NCBI RefSeq assembly: GCF_021728535.1 | Contig: NZ_JAKKDU010000004.1 | Location: 94,853 to 158,852 of the forward strand | Length of the DNA stretch: 64,000 nucleotides | Direction of reading: 5' to 3' | Origin: Wocania arenilitoris | GTDB taxonomy: Bacteria > Bacteroidota > Bacteroidia > Flavobacteriales > Flavobacteriaceae | In this document: in pieces, positions 21,083 through 30,358 of the stretch | Layout: every line of letters starts with the position of its first letter | How positions within the stretch are numbered: position 1 is the stretch's first letter | Notes under the pieces: generated by a model | What the model was told of the DNA's origin: nothing | Databases searched by the model: none | The model's input: the letters and a program-made list of their open reading frames with translations, nothing else | Program-made: the position numbers and the translations under genes

Positions 21083-22015
21083 TCAATGTCGCTTCTGTAT
21101 AGTAGTAAAAATATCACTTTCTAGATAGTTTGGTATACTTATCACACCTTCACTACTCAATAGTGTCGACAACTTTCCATTCTTGAGAATATTATCAATA
21201 AGAATAGATTTCCCGTTGATGAAAGCTGATTTAGATATTAATCTTATACCATGAGAGTAATATACATACATTGCATTATGACCATTATATACAGGCTAAA
21301 TAGGATTGTTTTTTTCTAAATGCCAGCCATAGATTACTACTCTAATCGATGTTTTATCCACACTGTATATTTTATTAGATATTATTACATCCTTATTTAT
21401 GTCCAGAAATAATATTATTAGATGATCTGTCAAGTTTCATTTGTGTAAGTTGTTGTTTAATTGAATTTGTATGCTGTTTAAATAAGGATGGATTGTCTAG
21501 TTTTGGTGGTGGTATGGGTTGAGGTTTCAGTTTAACTTCTGCTTGATTGTAAATAATATCTATAATCTTTCTTGTTGGAAGTGAACAATTTAATTTATCA
21601 GCTATGTATTGAGCAGTTGAAGGTATCAATGGCATGTACAAATAATCTTCATTTTATCCAATAGCTATGTAATCGTGTGTAGTAAAAAATATTAATTCAT
21701 AATTTTTCTCATTAACTACTTTTGTGGTTTTTAAAGATTTTAATTTACGCGATAAAGATGGTATGTTTCCTGATAATATTTATTTGATAGCAGCTTTTTC
21801 TCTTTCTGTTATACTCAAACCACTAACTTGGTTTGCAAATTCAGATCCGCCGATAGCATTTTTTGATCGCTCAGGAATATTCAAGTATCTTATTGTATCG
21901 TTTGCAGTTAACTTTATTCTATCGTCACTAACAATATCTTTGGACACCGGCTGACCAAAAATTAATTTGGTATAAAAAACAGTATTACACAAATTGTGTT
22001 AACTATTTTACCCAT
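21083..22015 (-). pseudogene. Decayed gene for a secreted protein of unknown family
   Basis: Pieces in different frames join into one protein of about 310 residues. It begins MGKIVNTICVILFFIPN (a signal peptide), shifts frame, then continues as LIFGQPVSKDIVSDD. In-frame TAA codons follow AAIK (21780-21782) and YIAIG, there is another shift after NNIISGHK, and an in-frame TAG sits before PVYNGHNAMYVYYSHGIRL. The last piece ends TTIQKRH. At least three stops and two frameshifts make this a real pseudogene, not one sequencing error. The pattern GHK-DVIIS, IYGWHLEKNNPIQPVYNGH, YYSHGIRLI looks like a conserved exported family that I cannot name. Confidence 0.65.
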
Positions 22016-22184
22016 TTTTTATCATATTCGTTTCTGATTTTGTAGAGTATAGTGCTCAACAGATATGCACCCGTTTTAACACTTCGACTGCGCTTGGTAC
22101 AGGTATTTATATTAGCTGTTAAACGAAATTTGACATTTTTTCTGACAAAATAAAATATGTATTAATTAATATATTATGGAAAAA

Positions 22185-22796
22185 TTAATTAGAAGACAAA
22201 TCCATATTCCAATTCAAATCCTCAATATATCTTAAAACTTCATCTTTTCCAATCGCTGTAGATGATGAGGTTATAAAGTAATTAGGCATTACTTCCCAAG
22301 TTTCTAAAAGTGTATTTTTATAGGCTTCAATATGCCTCTGTATAGCTTTGGGTTTTAGCTTATCGGCTTTAGTAAAAATGATTGAAAACGGTATGCCATT
22401 TTCTCCAAGCCATTGCATAAATTCTAAATCGATAGGTTGTGGTTTGTGTCTAATATCAACTAAAACAAAAGCGGTAACTAATTGCTCACGTAAGGCAAAA
22501 TATTGAGTTATAAATTTTTGAAAAACCTTTTTTGCGCTTTTTGAAACGCGCGCATAACCATAACCCGGTAAATCAACTAAATGCCAGTTTTTATTAATTA
22601 AAAAATGATTAATAAGTTGTGTTTTTCCAGGTCTTCCAGAAGTTTTAGCTAAACTTTTTCGGCTAGTTAGCATATTAATTAACGACGATTTACCAACGTT
22701 ACTTCTACCAATAAATGCATATTCTGGTAACATGCTTTTTGGGCATTTTGCAGCATCAGAATTGCTCATTACAAATTCGGCAGATTTAATTTTCAT
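22185..22796 (-). CDS. engB: Ribosome-biogenesis GTPase EngB (YihA/YsxC)
   Basis: 203 residues. The G1 motif is GRSNVGKSS, G3 is DLPGYG and G4 is TKADK, in the order and spacing of the EngB subfamily of TrmE-Era GTPases. The protein assists assembly of the large ribosomal subunit. The gene begins 31 bases after the alpha/beta hydrolase stop, probably in one operon with it. Its last codons and downstream flank have a diverged duplicate about 1.2 kb away (20829-20966). Confidence 0.95.
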   Translation of the reverse strand: MKIKSAEFVMSNSDAAKCPKSMLPEYAFIGRSNVGKSSLINMLTSRKSLAKTSGRPGKTQLINHFLINKNWHLVDLPGYGYARVSKSAKKVFQKFITQYFALREQLVTAFVLVDIRHKPQPIDLEFMQWLGENGIPFSIIFTKADKLKPKAIQRHIEAYKNTLLETWEVMPNYFITSSSTAIGKDEVLRYIEDLNWNMDLSSN

Positions 22797-22827
22797 TTAC
22801 GATGTAAAAAATGGTGGTCTTAATTTT

Positions 22828-23592
22828 TTAGATATTCCTTTTAGTTAACCAGCCACTAAGAATTTGGTTAAACTCATCAGGGTGTTCCATCATAGCTGCA
22901 TGCCCACATTTATCAATCCAAAATAACTCAGAATCTGGTAAAAGTTCGTTAAATTCTTCAGCAACTTCAGGTGGTGTAACAGTATCGTTCCTTCCCCAAA
23001 TAATGCAGGTTGGAGTTTGCATTTTTGGTAAATCTTTAGCCATATTGTGTCTAATGGCACTTTTTGCAATGGCTAATGTTTTTATAAGTTTGTTACGGTC
23101 GTTAACGGTTTCGTAAACCTCGTCTACTATTTCTTTTGTAGCAATTGCAGGATCGTAAAATACATCTTGTGCTTTCTTTTTAATCACTTCATAATCACTA
23201 CGTTTTGTGTAGCCTCCTCCCATGGCGCTTTCGTAAAGACCAGAACTTCCTGTAATTACTAATGCTTCAACTTTCTCAGGAAATAATTTGGTGTGGTATA
23301 AAGCAATATGTCCACCAAGAGAATTACCTAATAAAATTACATCTTTAAAACCTTTAAAATCAATAAAATCGTGCAAATATTTAGCAAAACTTTTTACGTT
23401 GGTTTTAAGTAAAGACATAGTATAAATTGGCAATTCAGGAATAATAACTTTATATCCTTTGTCGCTAAAAAATGTAGTTACAGAATCAAAATTACTTAAT
23501 CCTCCCATTAAACCATGTAAAATAATAATGGGTTTGCCTTCTCCAACTTCAATATAACTATAATCCTTTTCTTTTTTTAAACGATGCGTCAT
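22828..23592 (-). CDS. Alpha/beta-fold hydrolase
   Basis: 254 residues. The oxyanion-hole region is ILHGLMGG (about 28-35), the nucleophile elbow is LGNSLGGH with Ser as catalytic residue, an Asp lies in WGRNDTVTPP (about 200-209), and His is in CGHAAMMEHPDEF near the end. No signal peptide, so cytoplasmic. It resembles esterases and C-C bond hydrolases of the MhpC type, but the substrate cannot be told. It is divergent from the dcw cluster and precedes engB. A full -7 element lies 28 bases before the ATG. Confidence 0.87.
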   Translation of the reverse strand: MTHRLKKEKDYSYIEVGEGKPIIILHGLMGGLSNFDSVTTFFSDKGYKVIIPELPIYTMSLLKTNVKSFAKYLHDFIDFKGFKDVILLGNSLGGHIALYHTKLFPEKVEALVITGSSGLYESAMGGGYTKRSDYEVIKKKAQDVFYDPAIATKEIVDEVYETVNDRNKLIKTLAIAKSAIRHNMAKDLPKMQTPTCIIWGRNDTVTPPEVAEEFNELLPDSELFWIDKCGHAAMMEHPDEFNQILSGWLTKRNI

Positions 23593-23619
23593 TAATTAGT
23601 TAGTCTTTTTCGTTAAAAA

Positions 23620-23627
23620 CAAATATA
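23620..23627 (-). promoter_or_regulatory. Candidate -7 element for the hydrolase-engB operon
   Basis: The minus strand reads TATATTTG, a full TAnnTTTG match, ending 27 bases before the hydrolase ATG. A -33 TTTG is not evident at the usual distance. Confidence 0.4.
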
Positions 23628-23847
23628 GTTATTTCATTCATATTTCGGTCATTTTAATTAAAGTCTAAAATAATTGTTTTCTAATCAAGATGTTAACAAT
23701 GTGTTTATAGAATTTGATTTTTATGTAATAGTCTGATAGCGAGTTGTTAAAGTATTTTCAATCATTTATAATCTATTTAAAAGTGCGTTTAGTCGGAAAT
23801 TTATTAACAAAGTGTAGTAAAGTGGTAAAATGTGGGATATTTTTCAA

Positions 23848-23855
23848 TATATTTG
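23848..23855 (+). promoter_or_regulatory. Candidate -7 element for the dcw cluster
   Basis: TATATTTG matches TAnnTTTG and ends 32 bases before the mraZ start codon. No -33 TTTG is seen 17-20 bases upstream. As the only such element in front of mraZ it is the best candidate for the main promoter of the 13-gene cluster. Confidence 0.4.
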
Positions 23856-23887
23856 AAACTTAAACCGAAAAACGAGTATTATTCGCT

Positions 23888-24358
23888 TTGAACTCATTAA
23901 TAGGAACATACGATTGTAAAGTAGATGCGAAAGGCAGGCTGATGATGCCTGCTGGCATGAAAAAGCAATTGGCAGCTATTTTAGAAGATGGGTTTGTGCT
24001 AAGACGTTCTGTTTTTCAACCTTGTTTAGAGTTGTATCCAATGAGCGAGTGGCAAACAGTAATGCAAAAAGTAAATAAGCTAAACAGGTTTAAAAAGAAG
24101 AACAACGATTTTATTCGACGTTTTAATGCAGGTGCTAGAATGGTTGATATTGATGGAAGTGGCCGATTATTAATCCCGAAAGATCTTATTGGTTTTGCAG
24201 GTATTTCGAAAAACATAGTGATTTCTCCAGCTGTAAATATTATTGAAATTTGGGATAAAGACATGTATGAGCAGGCTATTGATGATGCTGCTATTGATTT
24301 TGCAGATTTAGCTGAAGAAGTTATGGGACAAGATGATGAAGACCATGGCATATCATAA
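23888..24358 (+). CDS. mraZ: Transcriptional regulator MraZ
   Basis: 156 residues with two SpoVT/AbrB-like DNA-binding halves (about 5-50 with DAKGRLMMPAGMKK, and 80-130 with DGSGRLLIPKDLIGFAG). In other bacteria MraZ binds repeats before its own gene and controls the dcw operon. The start is TTG at 23888; the conserved N-terminus NSLIGTYDCKVDAKGR begins there and no ATG is available. Its 3' end overlaps rsmH by 14-26 bases depending on which rsmH ATG is used. Confidence 0.93.
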   Translation: MNSLIGTYDCKVDAKGRLMMPAGMKKQLAAILEDGFVLRRSVFQPCLELYPMSEWQTVMQKVNKLNRFKKKNNDFIRRFNAGARMVDIDGSGRLLIPKDLIGFAGISKNIVISPAVNIIEIWDKDMYEQAIDDAAIDFADLAEEVMGQDDEDHGIS

Positions 24359-25241
24359 TCCTGTTTTATTAAAAGAAACCGTTGACGGTTTAAATATTAA
24401 AGAAGATGGTGTTTATGTTGATGTGACTTTTGGTGGAGGAGGGCATAGTAAAGAAATATTAAAACGTCTCGGTAAAAACGGAAGGCTGTTTGCTTTTGAT
24501 CAAGATTTAGACGCTCTTAAAAATACAATTGATGATGACAGGTTTACACTAATTCATGAGAATTTTAGGTACGTAAAACGATTCTTAAGATTTCATGGTG
24601 TTAAGCAAGTTGATGGTGTATTGGCAGATTTTGGTGTTTCATCGCATCAATTTGATGTAGCTGAGCGAGGGTTTTCTACTCGTTTTGAAGCAGATTTAGA
24701 TATGCGAATGAATCAAGAAAATGATTTATCTGCATTTCATGTGGTTAATGAATATGAAGAAGAACAATTAAAACAAGTGTTTTTACAGTACGGTGAGTTA
24801 AGAGCTGCACCAGCTATGGCAAGATTAATTGTTGAGTACAGAGAAACTGAAACAATTAAAACCAGCGAACAGCTGAAAAAAGTGTTAAAAAAGTTTTTGC
24901 CACCAAGACACGAAAATAAAGTGCTTGCACAAATTTATCAGGCTATTCGGATTGAAGTGAACCAAGAAATAGAGGTGTTAAAAGAGTTTTTACAGCAAAC
25001 ACCAGATATATTAAAAGTAGGCGGTCGTTTAAGTTTTATATCCTATCACTCACTAGAAGATAGATTAGTAAAGCGCTTTATAAGAAATGGATTGTTTGAA
25101 GGTGAACCAGAGCGAGATATGTTTGGGAATTTTGAAGTGCCACTAGAAAAAGTAAGCGGACTAATTGTGCCAACAAAAGAAGAGATAGCAGTGAACAATA
25201 GAGCAAGAAGTGCAAAACTTCGAATTGCTGAAAAGTTATAA
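24333..25241 (+). CDS. rsmH: 16S rRNA (cytosine(1402)-N(4))-methyltransferase
   Basis: 302 residues (MraW family). The SAM site is DVTFGGGGHSKEIL (about 30-43), and DFGVSSHQFDVAERGFS and YHSLEDRLVKRFI are diagnostic. It methylates the exocyclic amine of C1402 in the ribosomal P site. The frame overlaps the end of mraZ; of three possible starts, the ATG at 24345 (MAYHNPVLLKE) matches the family N-terminus best, so the first four residues are doubtful. The stop is 6 bases before ftsL. Confidence 0.95.
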   Translation: MMKTMAYHNPVLLKETVDGLNIKEDGVYVDVTFGGGGHSKEILKRLGKNGRLFAFDQDLDALKNTIDDDRFTLIHENFRYVKRFLRFHGVKQVDGVLADFGVSSHQFDVAERGFSTRFEADLDMRMNQENDLSAFHVVNEYEEEQLKQVFLQYGELRAAPAMARLIVEYRETETIKTSEQLKKVLKKFLPPRHENKVLAQIYQAIRIEVNQEIEVLKEFLQQTPDILKVGGRLSFISYHSLEDRLVKRFIRNGLFEGEPERDMFGNFEVPLEKVSGLIVPTKEEIAVNNRARSAKLRIAEKL

Positions 25242-25247
25242 TTAAAG

Positions 25248-25565
25248 TTGAGAAAAAACATCTATAGCATATTAAAAGGAACATTTTTAGTGAGCGACGA
25301 TTCGTTTAAAAATTGGCGCATGATTCTTTTTATATCTGGATTAGCTATAGTAATGATTGCAAGTTCGCATAGTGCCGATAAAAAAGTATATGAAACTGCA
25401 CGATTAAAAAATGAAGTTAACGAAATGCGTTCAGCATTTATTGATGGTAGATCGAAACTGATGCAACTAAAAATGGAGTCTGCTGTAGTTGGTAAAATGA
25501 AAGAAAAAGGATTGTCGCCATCGGTGATTCCACCAAAAAAAATAAAAGTTAAATCTCAAAATTAA
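25248..25565 (+). CDS. ftsL: FtsL-like cell-division protein
   Basis: 105 residues in the layout of FtsL: a short cytoplasmic N-terminus, one membrane helix (about 28-44, ILFISGLAIVMIASS), then a coiled-coil-like periplasmic segment (ETARLKNEVNEMRSAFIDG). FtsL pairs with FtsB and FtsQ and activates septal FtsW/FtsI. The start is TTG at 25248; the next ATG would remove the cytoplasmic tail. Its place between rsmH and ftsI supports the call, since FtsL sequence itself is poorly conserved. Confidence 0.85.
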   Translation: MRKNIYSILKGTFLVSDDSFKNWRMILFISGLAIVMIASSHSADKKVYETARLKNEVNEMRSAFIDGRSKLMQLKMESAVVGKMKEKGLSPSVIPPKKIKVKSQN

Positions 25566-25574
25566 AGGTAGACC

Positions 25575-27590
25575 TTGGCAGTAAACGAGAAAGGCATATT
25601 AAACCGATTGTATTTTATAGCAGGATGTATGTTCATCTTCGGCGTTGCTGTGGTATTTAAATTGTTGAGTATTCAATTTTTGCAAGGCGACAAGTATAGG
25701 GCTATGGCACAGGAGCGCATTGTTAAAGATGTTGTTATTCCTGCTAACAGAGGTAATGTGTATTCTGCTAATGGTAATTTATTGGCAACATCCGTTCCTA
25801 AATATGATATTAGGATTGATGCTATTACGCCAACCTTAAAAACCTTCGAGAAATATTTAAAGCCACTAAGCGATTCCCTTTCAAAATACTCAGGAAAATC
25901 TTCGAGTTATTATCAAAAAGAAATCAGAAAAGCTAGAGCAAATAAAAACAGATACTATTTGTTGGCTAGAAATATTGGCTATTCAGATTATATCAGGATT
26001 AGAAACTTTCCATTGTTAAATCTTGGCGCTTTTAAAGGTGGATTGATAGAAGAGCAAACCACAAAGCGAGAACACCCTATGGGTGGAATAGCGCAACGAA
26101 CAATTGGTTATGAACGTTTTGATGAAAAAGGGAATGTAACACGTCCAGGAATTGATGGGGCATTTGGTGAAAAATATTTACGTGGTAAACCAGGTAAACG
26201 AAAAAAACAACAAATAGGAAAAGGGCAATGGAAACCTTTAAGTGATGCAAACGAAGTTGAACCCAAAGATGGTAAGGATGTTTACACAACTATTAATGTA
26301 AATATTCAAGATATAGCGCATCATGCACTTTTAGAGCAGTTAGAAAAATACAAAGCAGACCACGGTTGTGTAGTGGTTATGGAAACTAAAACAGGTGAGG
26401 TAAAAGCGATTGCAAATTTAGGTAGAAATTCACTTGGTAATTATTATGAAAGGAGAAACTATGCTGTATGGGAATCGCATGAACCAGGATCTACTTTTAA
26501 GTTAATGGCGCTTGCGGCAGCTCTTGAAGATAAAGTTATAGATACAAGTGATGTAGTAGATACAAAAAAAGGAAGATTAACTTTTTACGGTAAACATGTA
26601 GACGATTCGAATCATAAAGGTTATGGGAAAATAACCGTGTCTAAAGCTTTTGAGTTATCTTCTAATACTGGTATAGTAACGGCTATAGATCATGCTTATA
26701 AAGAAAAGCCTAGCAAGTTTGTTGATAGGCTTTATGATATGAGTTTGAATGAAAAGTTGGGATTACCAATTATTGGTGAATCAAGTCCAATTATTCCAGA
26801 CCCAAGAATAAAAAATAAACGTTGGAGCGGTATTGCATTGCAATGGATGGCGTTTGGTTACGGTGTCTCATTTACGCCTCTGCAAACCTTAACATTTTAT
26901 AATGCTATTGCAAATGATGGTGTTATGGTAAAGCCTCAATTTTTAAAAGAAGTAAAAGAATTTGATAGAGTTGTTAAGCCTTATAAAGTAGAAGTAATAA
27001 ACAAACAAGTATGCTCTAAAGAAACCGTTGCAAAAGTGCAGCAATTACTTAAAAATGTAGTTGAAAAGAAACATGGAACAGGACATAGGTTGTATTCTGA
27101 AAACTTTTCGATGGCAGGTAAAACAGGAACTTGTCAAAAAGATTATCGAGATAAAGAAAAGCTAAATTATATTTCATCTTTCGCTGGATATTTCCCAGCT
27201 GATAACCCCAAATATTCTTGCATTGTTGTAATACATGAGCCGGAAAAAGGTATTGGTTATTATGGTGCCGATGTATCTGGTCCAGTATTTAAAAAAATAG
27301 CTCAAAAAATATTTACAGATACACCCATTATTGATGAGGTTGAATCATTAAAAGTTAAAAGAGTATCAACTGAAAAAGAATACGAAAGCTTTTATAAAAT
27401 AGCACAAACATACAAAACTATTATGCCAAATGTGGTAGGCTTACCAGCAATGGATGCCTTAGTATTGTTAGAAAATATGGATGTAAATGTAAAAGTAAAA
27501 CTTGATGGCAGAGGTATTATAAAAGAGCAATCAATTAATAAAAATGTAAAACTTAAAAACAATCAAACCATTGTTTTAAAAGCATCATGA
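25575..27590 (+). CDS. ftsI: Septal peptidoglycan transpeptidase FtsI (PBP3)
   Basis: 671 residues. One N-terminal membrane helix (about 11-32) is followed by the dimerisation domain with PANRGNVYSANGNLLA. The transpeptidase domain has the active Ser306 in STFK, SSN at 362-364 and KTG at 516-518. A C-terminal PASTA domain (about 605-671, PNVVGLPAMDALVLLEN) is present. It crosslinks septal murein with FtsW as partner. The start is TTG at 25575, 9 bases after ftsL; its end overlaps the murE start by 4 bases (ATGA). Confidence 0.94.
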   Translation: MAVNEKGILNRLYFIAGCMFIFGVAVVFKLLSIQFLQGDKYRAMAQERIVKDVVIPANRGNVYSANGNLLATSVPKYDIRIDAITPTLKTFEKYLKPLSDSLSKYSGKSSSYYQKEIRKARANKNRYYLLARNIGYSDYIRIRNFPLLNLGAFKGGLIEEQTTKREHPMGGIAQRTIGYERFDEKGNVTRPGIDGAFGEKYLRGKPGKRKKQQIGKGQWKPLSDANEVEPKDGKDVYTTINVNIQDIAHHALLEQLEKYKADHGCVVVMETKTGEVKAIANLGRNSLGNYYERRNYAVWESHEPGSTFKLMALAAALEDKVIDTSDVVDTKKGRLTFYGKHVDDSNHKGYGKITVSKAFELSSNTGIVTAIDHAYKEKPSKFVDRLYDMSLNEKLGLPIIGESSPIIPDPRIKNKRWSGIALQWMAFGYGVSFTPLQTLTFYNAIANDGVMVKPQFLKEVKEFDRVVKPYKVEVINKQVCSKETVAKVQQLLKNVVEKKHGTGHRLYSENFSMAGKTGTCQKDYRDKEKLNYISSFAGYFPADNPKYSCIVVIHEPEKGIGYYGADVSGPVFKKIAQKIFTDTPIIDEVESLKVKRVSTEKEYESFYKIAQTYKTIMPNVVGLPAMDALVLLENMDVNVKVKLDGRGIIKEQSINKNVKLKNNQTIVLKAS

Positions 27591-29050
27591 TGATATTAAA
27601 AGACATATTATATAAAGTAACTCTCAACACTGTTGTTGGAAGTACTGGCGTGTCTATTAATAATATTCATTTTGATTCTAGAAACATTAAAAAAGCCGAT
27701 TTGTTTGTAGCTGTTACAGGTAGTGTGGTTGATGGTCATAAGTTCATTGATGTAGCTATAAAAAGTGGAGCAACAGGAATTATTTGTGAAACATTACCAA
27801 AAAACTTAGTCGAAGGTGTTTCTTATATTGAGGTTGATAGCTCTACTAAAGCTTTGGCAATAATCGCATCAAATTTTTACGGTTCACCATCAGAAAATTT
27901 AAAGCTAGTTGGGGTTACAGGAACAAACGGGAAAACCACTATAGCAAGCCTATTATGGCAATTATTTAAAAAAGCAGGATATAAAGTTGGGTTGCTTTCA
28001 ACAGTTAAAATAATTGTTGATAATACAGAACATAAAGCAACGCATACAACACCAGATTCTTTAACTATAAATAAGTATTTAAAGGAAATGAATGAGGCTG
28101 GTGTTGAGTTCTGTTTTATGGAGGTTAGCTCGCATGGTATTCACCAAAACAGAATTGAAGGATTGTGTTTTGAAGGTAGTATTTTTACCAATCTGTCTCA
28201 CGATCATTTAGATTATCATAACACATTTGCAGAATATCGAGATGTGAAAAAAGCGTTTTTTGATGGGCTTTCAGCTAAAGCTTTTGCGCTTGTAAATACC
28301 GATGATAAAAACGGATTGGTAATGCTGCAAAATACAAAGGCAAAAAAATACACCTATGCACTAAAAGGCTATGCCGATTATAAAGCACAAATTTTAGAAA
28401 ATCAATTCGGAGGTTTGTTGTTAAAGCTAAATAATAGTGAGGTTTGGACACGTCTTGTTGGGAATTTCAATGCCTATAATGTGTTAGCGATTTACGCTAC
28501 TGCAGAGTTGTTAGGATTAGAAAAAGTTGAAATTTTAAGAATGATTAGCGAGTTAGAAAGCGTAAGTGGAAGGTTTCAATACACCATTTCAGATGAAAAA
28601 ATAACGGCAATAGTTGACTATGCTCATACACCTGATGCTTTAAAAAATGTGCTAGAAACCATTAATAGTATTCGTACTAAAAACGAAGAATTAATAACCG
28701 TGGTAGGTTGTGGTGGAGATAGAGATAAAATAAAACGCCCTAAAATGGGGCATATCGCATCAGCGTTAAGTACAAAAGTAATTTTTACAAGTGATAATCC
28801 ACGAAGCGAAAAACCAGAGGCTATTCTTGAAGAGATTGAAAAAGGTGTCGAGCCTCAAAACTTTAAAAAAATAGTAACCATTTCAGATAGAAAACAAGCA
28901 ATTAAAATGGCATGTCAGTTGGCGCAACCTAACGACATTATTTTAATAGCAGGAAAAGGGCATGAAACCTATCAAGAAATTAAAGGAGAACGCTTTGATT
29001 TTGATGATTATAAAATAGTACAAGAGTTTTTAAAACAATTACAGAAATAA
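27587..29050 (+). CDS. murE: UDP-MurNAc-tripeptide synthetase, meso-DAP adding
   Basis: 487 residues. The ATP loop is GVTGTNGKTTIAS, and THTTPDSL and FTNLSHDHLDYH are Mur-ligase blocks. DNPR (403-406) is the motif that selects meso-diaminopimelate rather than lysine, so the cell wall is of the DAP type. It acts in the cytoplasm after MurD. The start overlaps the ftsI stop; either of two adjacent ATG codons may be used. Confidence 0.95.
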   Translation: MMILKDILYKVTLNTVVGSTGVSINNIHFDSRNIKKADLFVAVTGSVVDGHKFIDVAIKSGATGIICETLPKNLVEGVSYIEVDSSTKALAIIASNFYGSPSENLKLVGVTGTNGKTTIASLLWQLFKKAGYKVGLLSTVKIIVDNTEHKATHTTPDSLTINKYLKEMNEAGVEFCFMEVSSHGIHQNRIEGLCFEGSIFTNLSHDHLDYHNTFAEYRDVKKAFFDGLSAKAFALVNTDDKNGLVMLQNTKAKKYTYALKGYADYKAQILENQFGGLLLKLNNSEVWTRLVGNFNAYNVLAIYATAELLGLEKVEILRMISELESVSGRFQYTISDEKITAIVDYAHTPDALKNVLETINSIRTKNEELITVVGCGGDRDKIKRPKMGHIASALSTKVIFTSDNPRSEKPEAILEEIEKGVEPQNFKKIVTISDRKQAIKMACQLAQPNDIILIAGKGHETYQEIKGERFDFDDYKIVQEFLKQLQK

Positions 29051-29073
29051 AGAATAAGCAAAAAACACTATAA

Positions 29074-30315
29074 ATGCTGTATTATCTATTTGAATATTTA
29101 GAAAAACAATTCCAAGTTCCAGGGGCAACACTTTTCGGATTCTTAACATTTCGAGCGGCTTTGGCTATGATTTTATCATTACTTATTTCTACTATTTATG
29201 GAAAAAGAATAATACGTTTTCTTCAGAAAAAACAAATGGGAGAAACTATTAGAGATTTAGGATTAGAAGGACAAGCGCAAAAGGCAGGAACACCAACTAT
29301 GGGAGGAATTATTATTATTCTTGCTACGTTAATTCCAGTGTTATTACTTGCTAAACTAGAAAACATATATGTTGTTTTATTAATTGTTACCACCCTCTGG
29401 ATGGGAGTTATTGGTTTTATTGATGATTATTTAAAGAAGTTTAAAAATGATAAAGAAGGCTTAAAAGGGCGTTTTAAAGTTTTAGGTCAAGTAGGTTTAG
29501 GAATTATTGTTGGCGCAACTTTATTTTTTCATAATGATGTCACTATGAAAGAGAAGTTACCAATTGAAGAGCAACGTGTTTTGTTGGCTGCAAATCCAAA
29601 TATAGAAGCTTCAAAGCTATTTCAAGACGAAATAAAATCAACTAAAACAACCATTCCTTTTGTAAAAGGAAACGAATTTGACTATGCAAAATTAATTACT
29701 TGGATAAGTCCTAGTTTAGAAAAATACGCTTGGATTATTTTCATATTGATTTCAATTTTCATCATTACAGCAGTTTCAAATGGTGCTAATTTATCGGATG
29801 GAATTGATGGTTTAGCTGCGGGAACATCAGCAATAATAGTACTCACTTTAGGGATTTTTGCATGGGTTTCGGGTAACATTATTTTCTCAGAATACCTTAA
29901 TATAATGTATATACCAAGGGTTGAGGAAATAACAATTTATATCGCTGCATTTGTTGGTGCACTTATTGGGTTTTTATGGTACAACACGTATCCAGCACAA
30001 GTTTTTATGGGAGATACAGGTAGTTTAACCATTGGTGGAATAATAGCGGTAATAGCTATTGCAGTTCGTAAAGAATGGTTAATCCCTGTGCTGTGTGGTA
30101 TTTTTTTAGCGGAAAATTTATCAGTGGTTATGCAAGTCAGTTGGTTTAAATATACCAAAAAGAAGTATGGAGAAGGACGCCGCATTTTTAAAATGTCACC
30201 ATTACATCATCACTATCAAAAATTAGGATATCACGAAAGTAAAATAGTTACTCGATTTTGGATTGTTGGGATTTTGCTTGCAATACTATCAATTGTAACA
30301 TTGAAGATTAGATAA
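29074..30315 (+). CDS. mraY: Phospho-MurNAc-pentapeptide transferase
   Basis: 413 residues with about ten membrane helices. MraY moves phospho-MurNAc-pentapeptide to undecaprenyl phosphate, making lipid I. Seen are [20 protein letters not shown] (catalytic Asp pair), [25 protein letters not shown] and [20 protein letters not shown]. It is about 50 residues longer than the E. coli enzyme because of an insert at about 165-220 (from [10 protein letters not shown] to NEFDYAKLI), usual in Bacteroidota. A small palindromic repeat lies between it and murD. Confidence 0.95.
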   Translation: MLYYLFEYLEKQFQVPGATLFGFLTFRAALAMILSLLISTIYGKRIIRFLQKKQMGETIRDLGLEGQAQKAGTPTMGGIIIILATLIPVLLLAKLENIYVVLLIVTTLWMGVIGFIDDYLKKFKNDKEGLKGRFKVLGQVGLGIIVGATLFFHNDVTMKEKLPIEEQRVLLAANPNIEASKLFQDEIKSTKTTIPFVKGNEFDYAKLITWISPSLEKYAWIIFILISIFIITAVSNGANLSDGIDGLAAGTSAIIVLTLGIFAWVSGNIIFSEYLNIMYIPRVEEITIYIAAFVGALIGFLWYNTYPAQVFMGDTGSLTIGGIIAVIAIAVRKEWLIPVLCGIFLAENLSVVMQVSWFKYTKKKYGEGRRIFKMSPLHHHYQKLGYHESKIVTRFWIVGILLAILSIVTLKIR

Positions 30316-30320
30316 TAGTT

Positions 30321-30348
30321 GTTATGCTTGGTTTAGTCGAAGCATCTC
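30321..30348. repeat. Small palindromic intergenic element
   Basis: ATGCTT at 30324-30329 pairs perfectly with AAGCAT at 30340-30345. The flanks (GTT... and ...CTC) and overall size resemble the 27-bp elements inside the GYDIA kinase gene, read on the minus strand, but the middle differs. It fills most of the 43-base mraY-murD gap. Confidence 0.45.
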
Positions 30349-30358
30349 AAAATATAAC

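Noticed and set aside
22077-22100. ACTTCGACTGCGCTTGG segment before engB's downstream flank
   Set aside because: It resembles fragments of flavobacterial intergenic repeats from memory, but there is no second copy in the window and no clear symmetry, so it is not listed as a feature.
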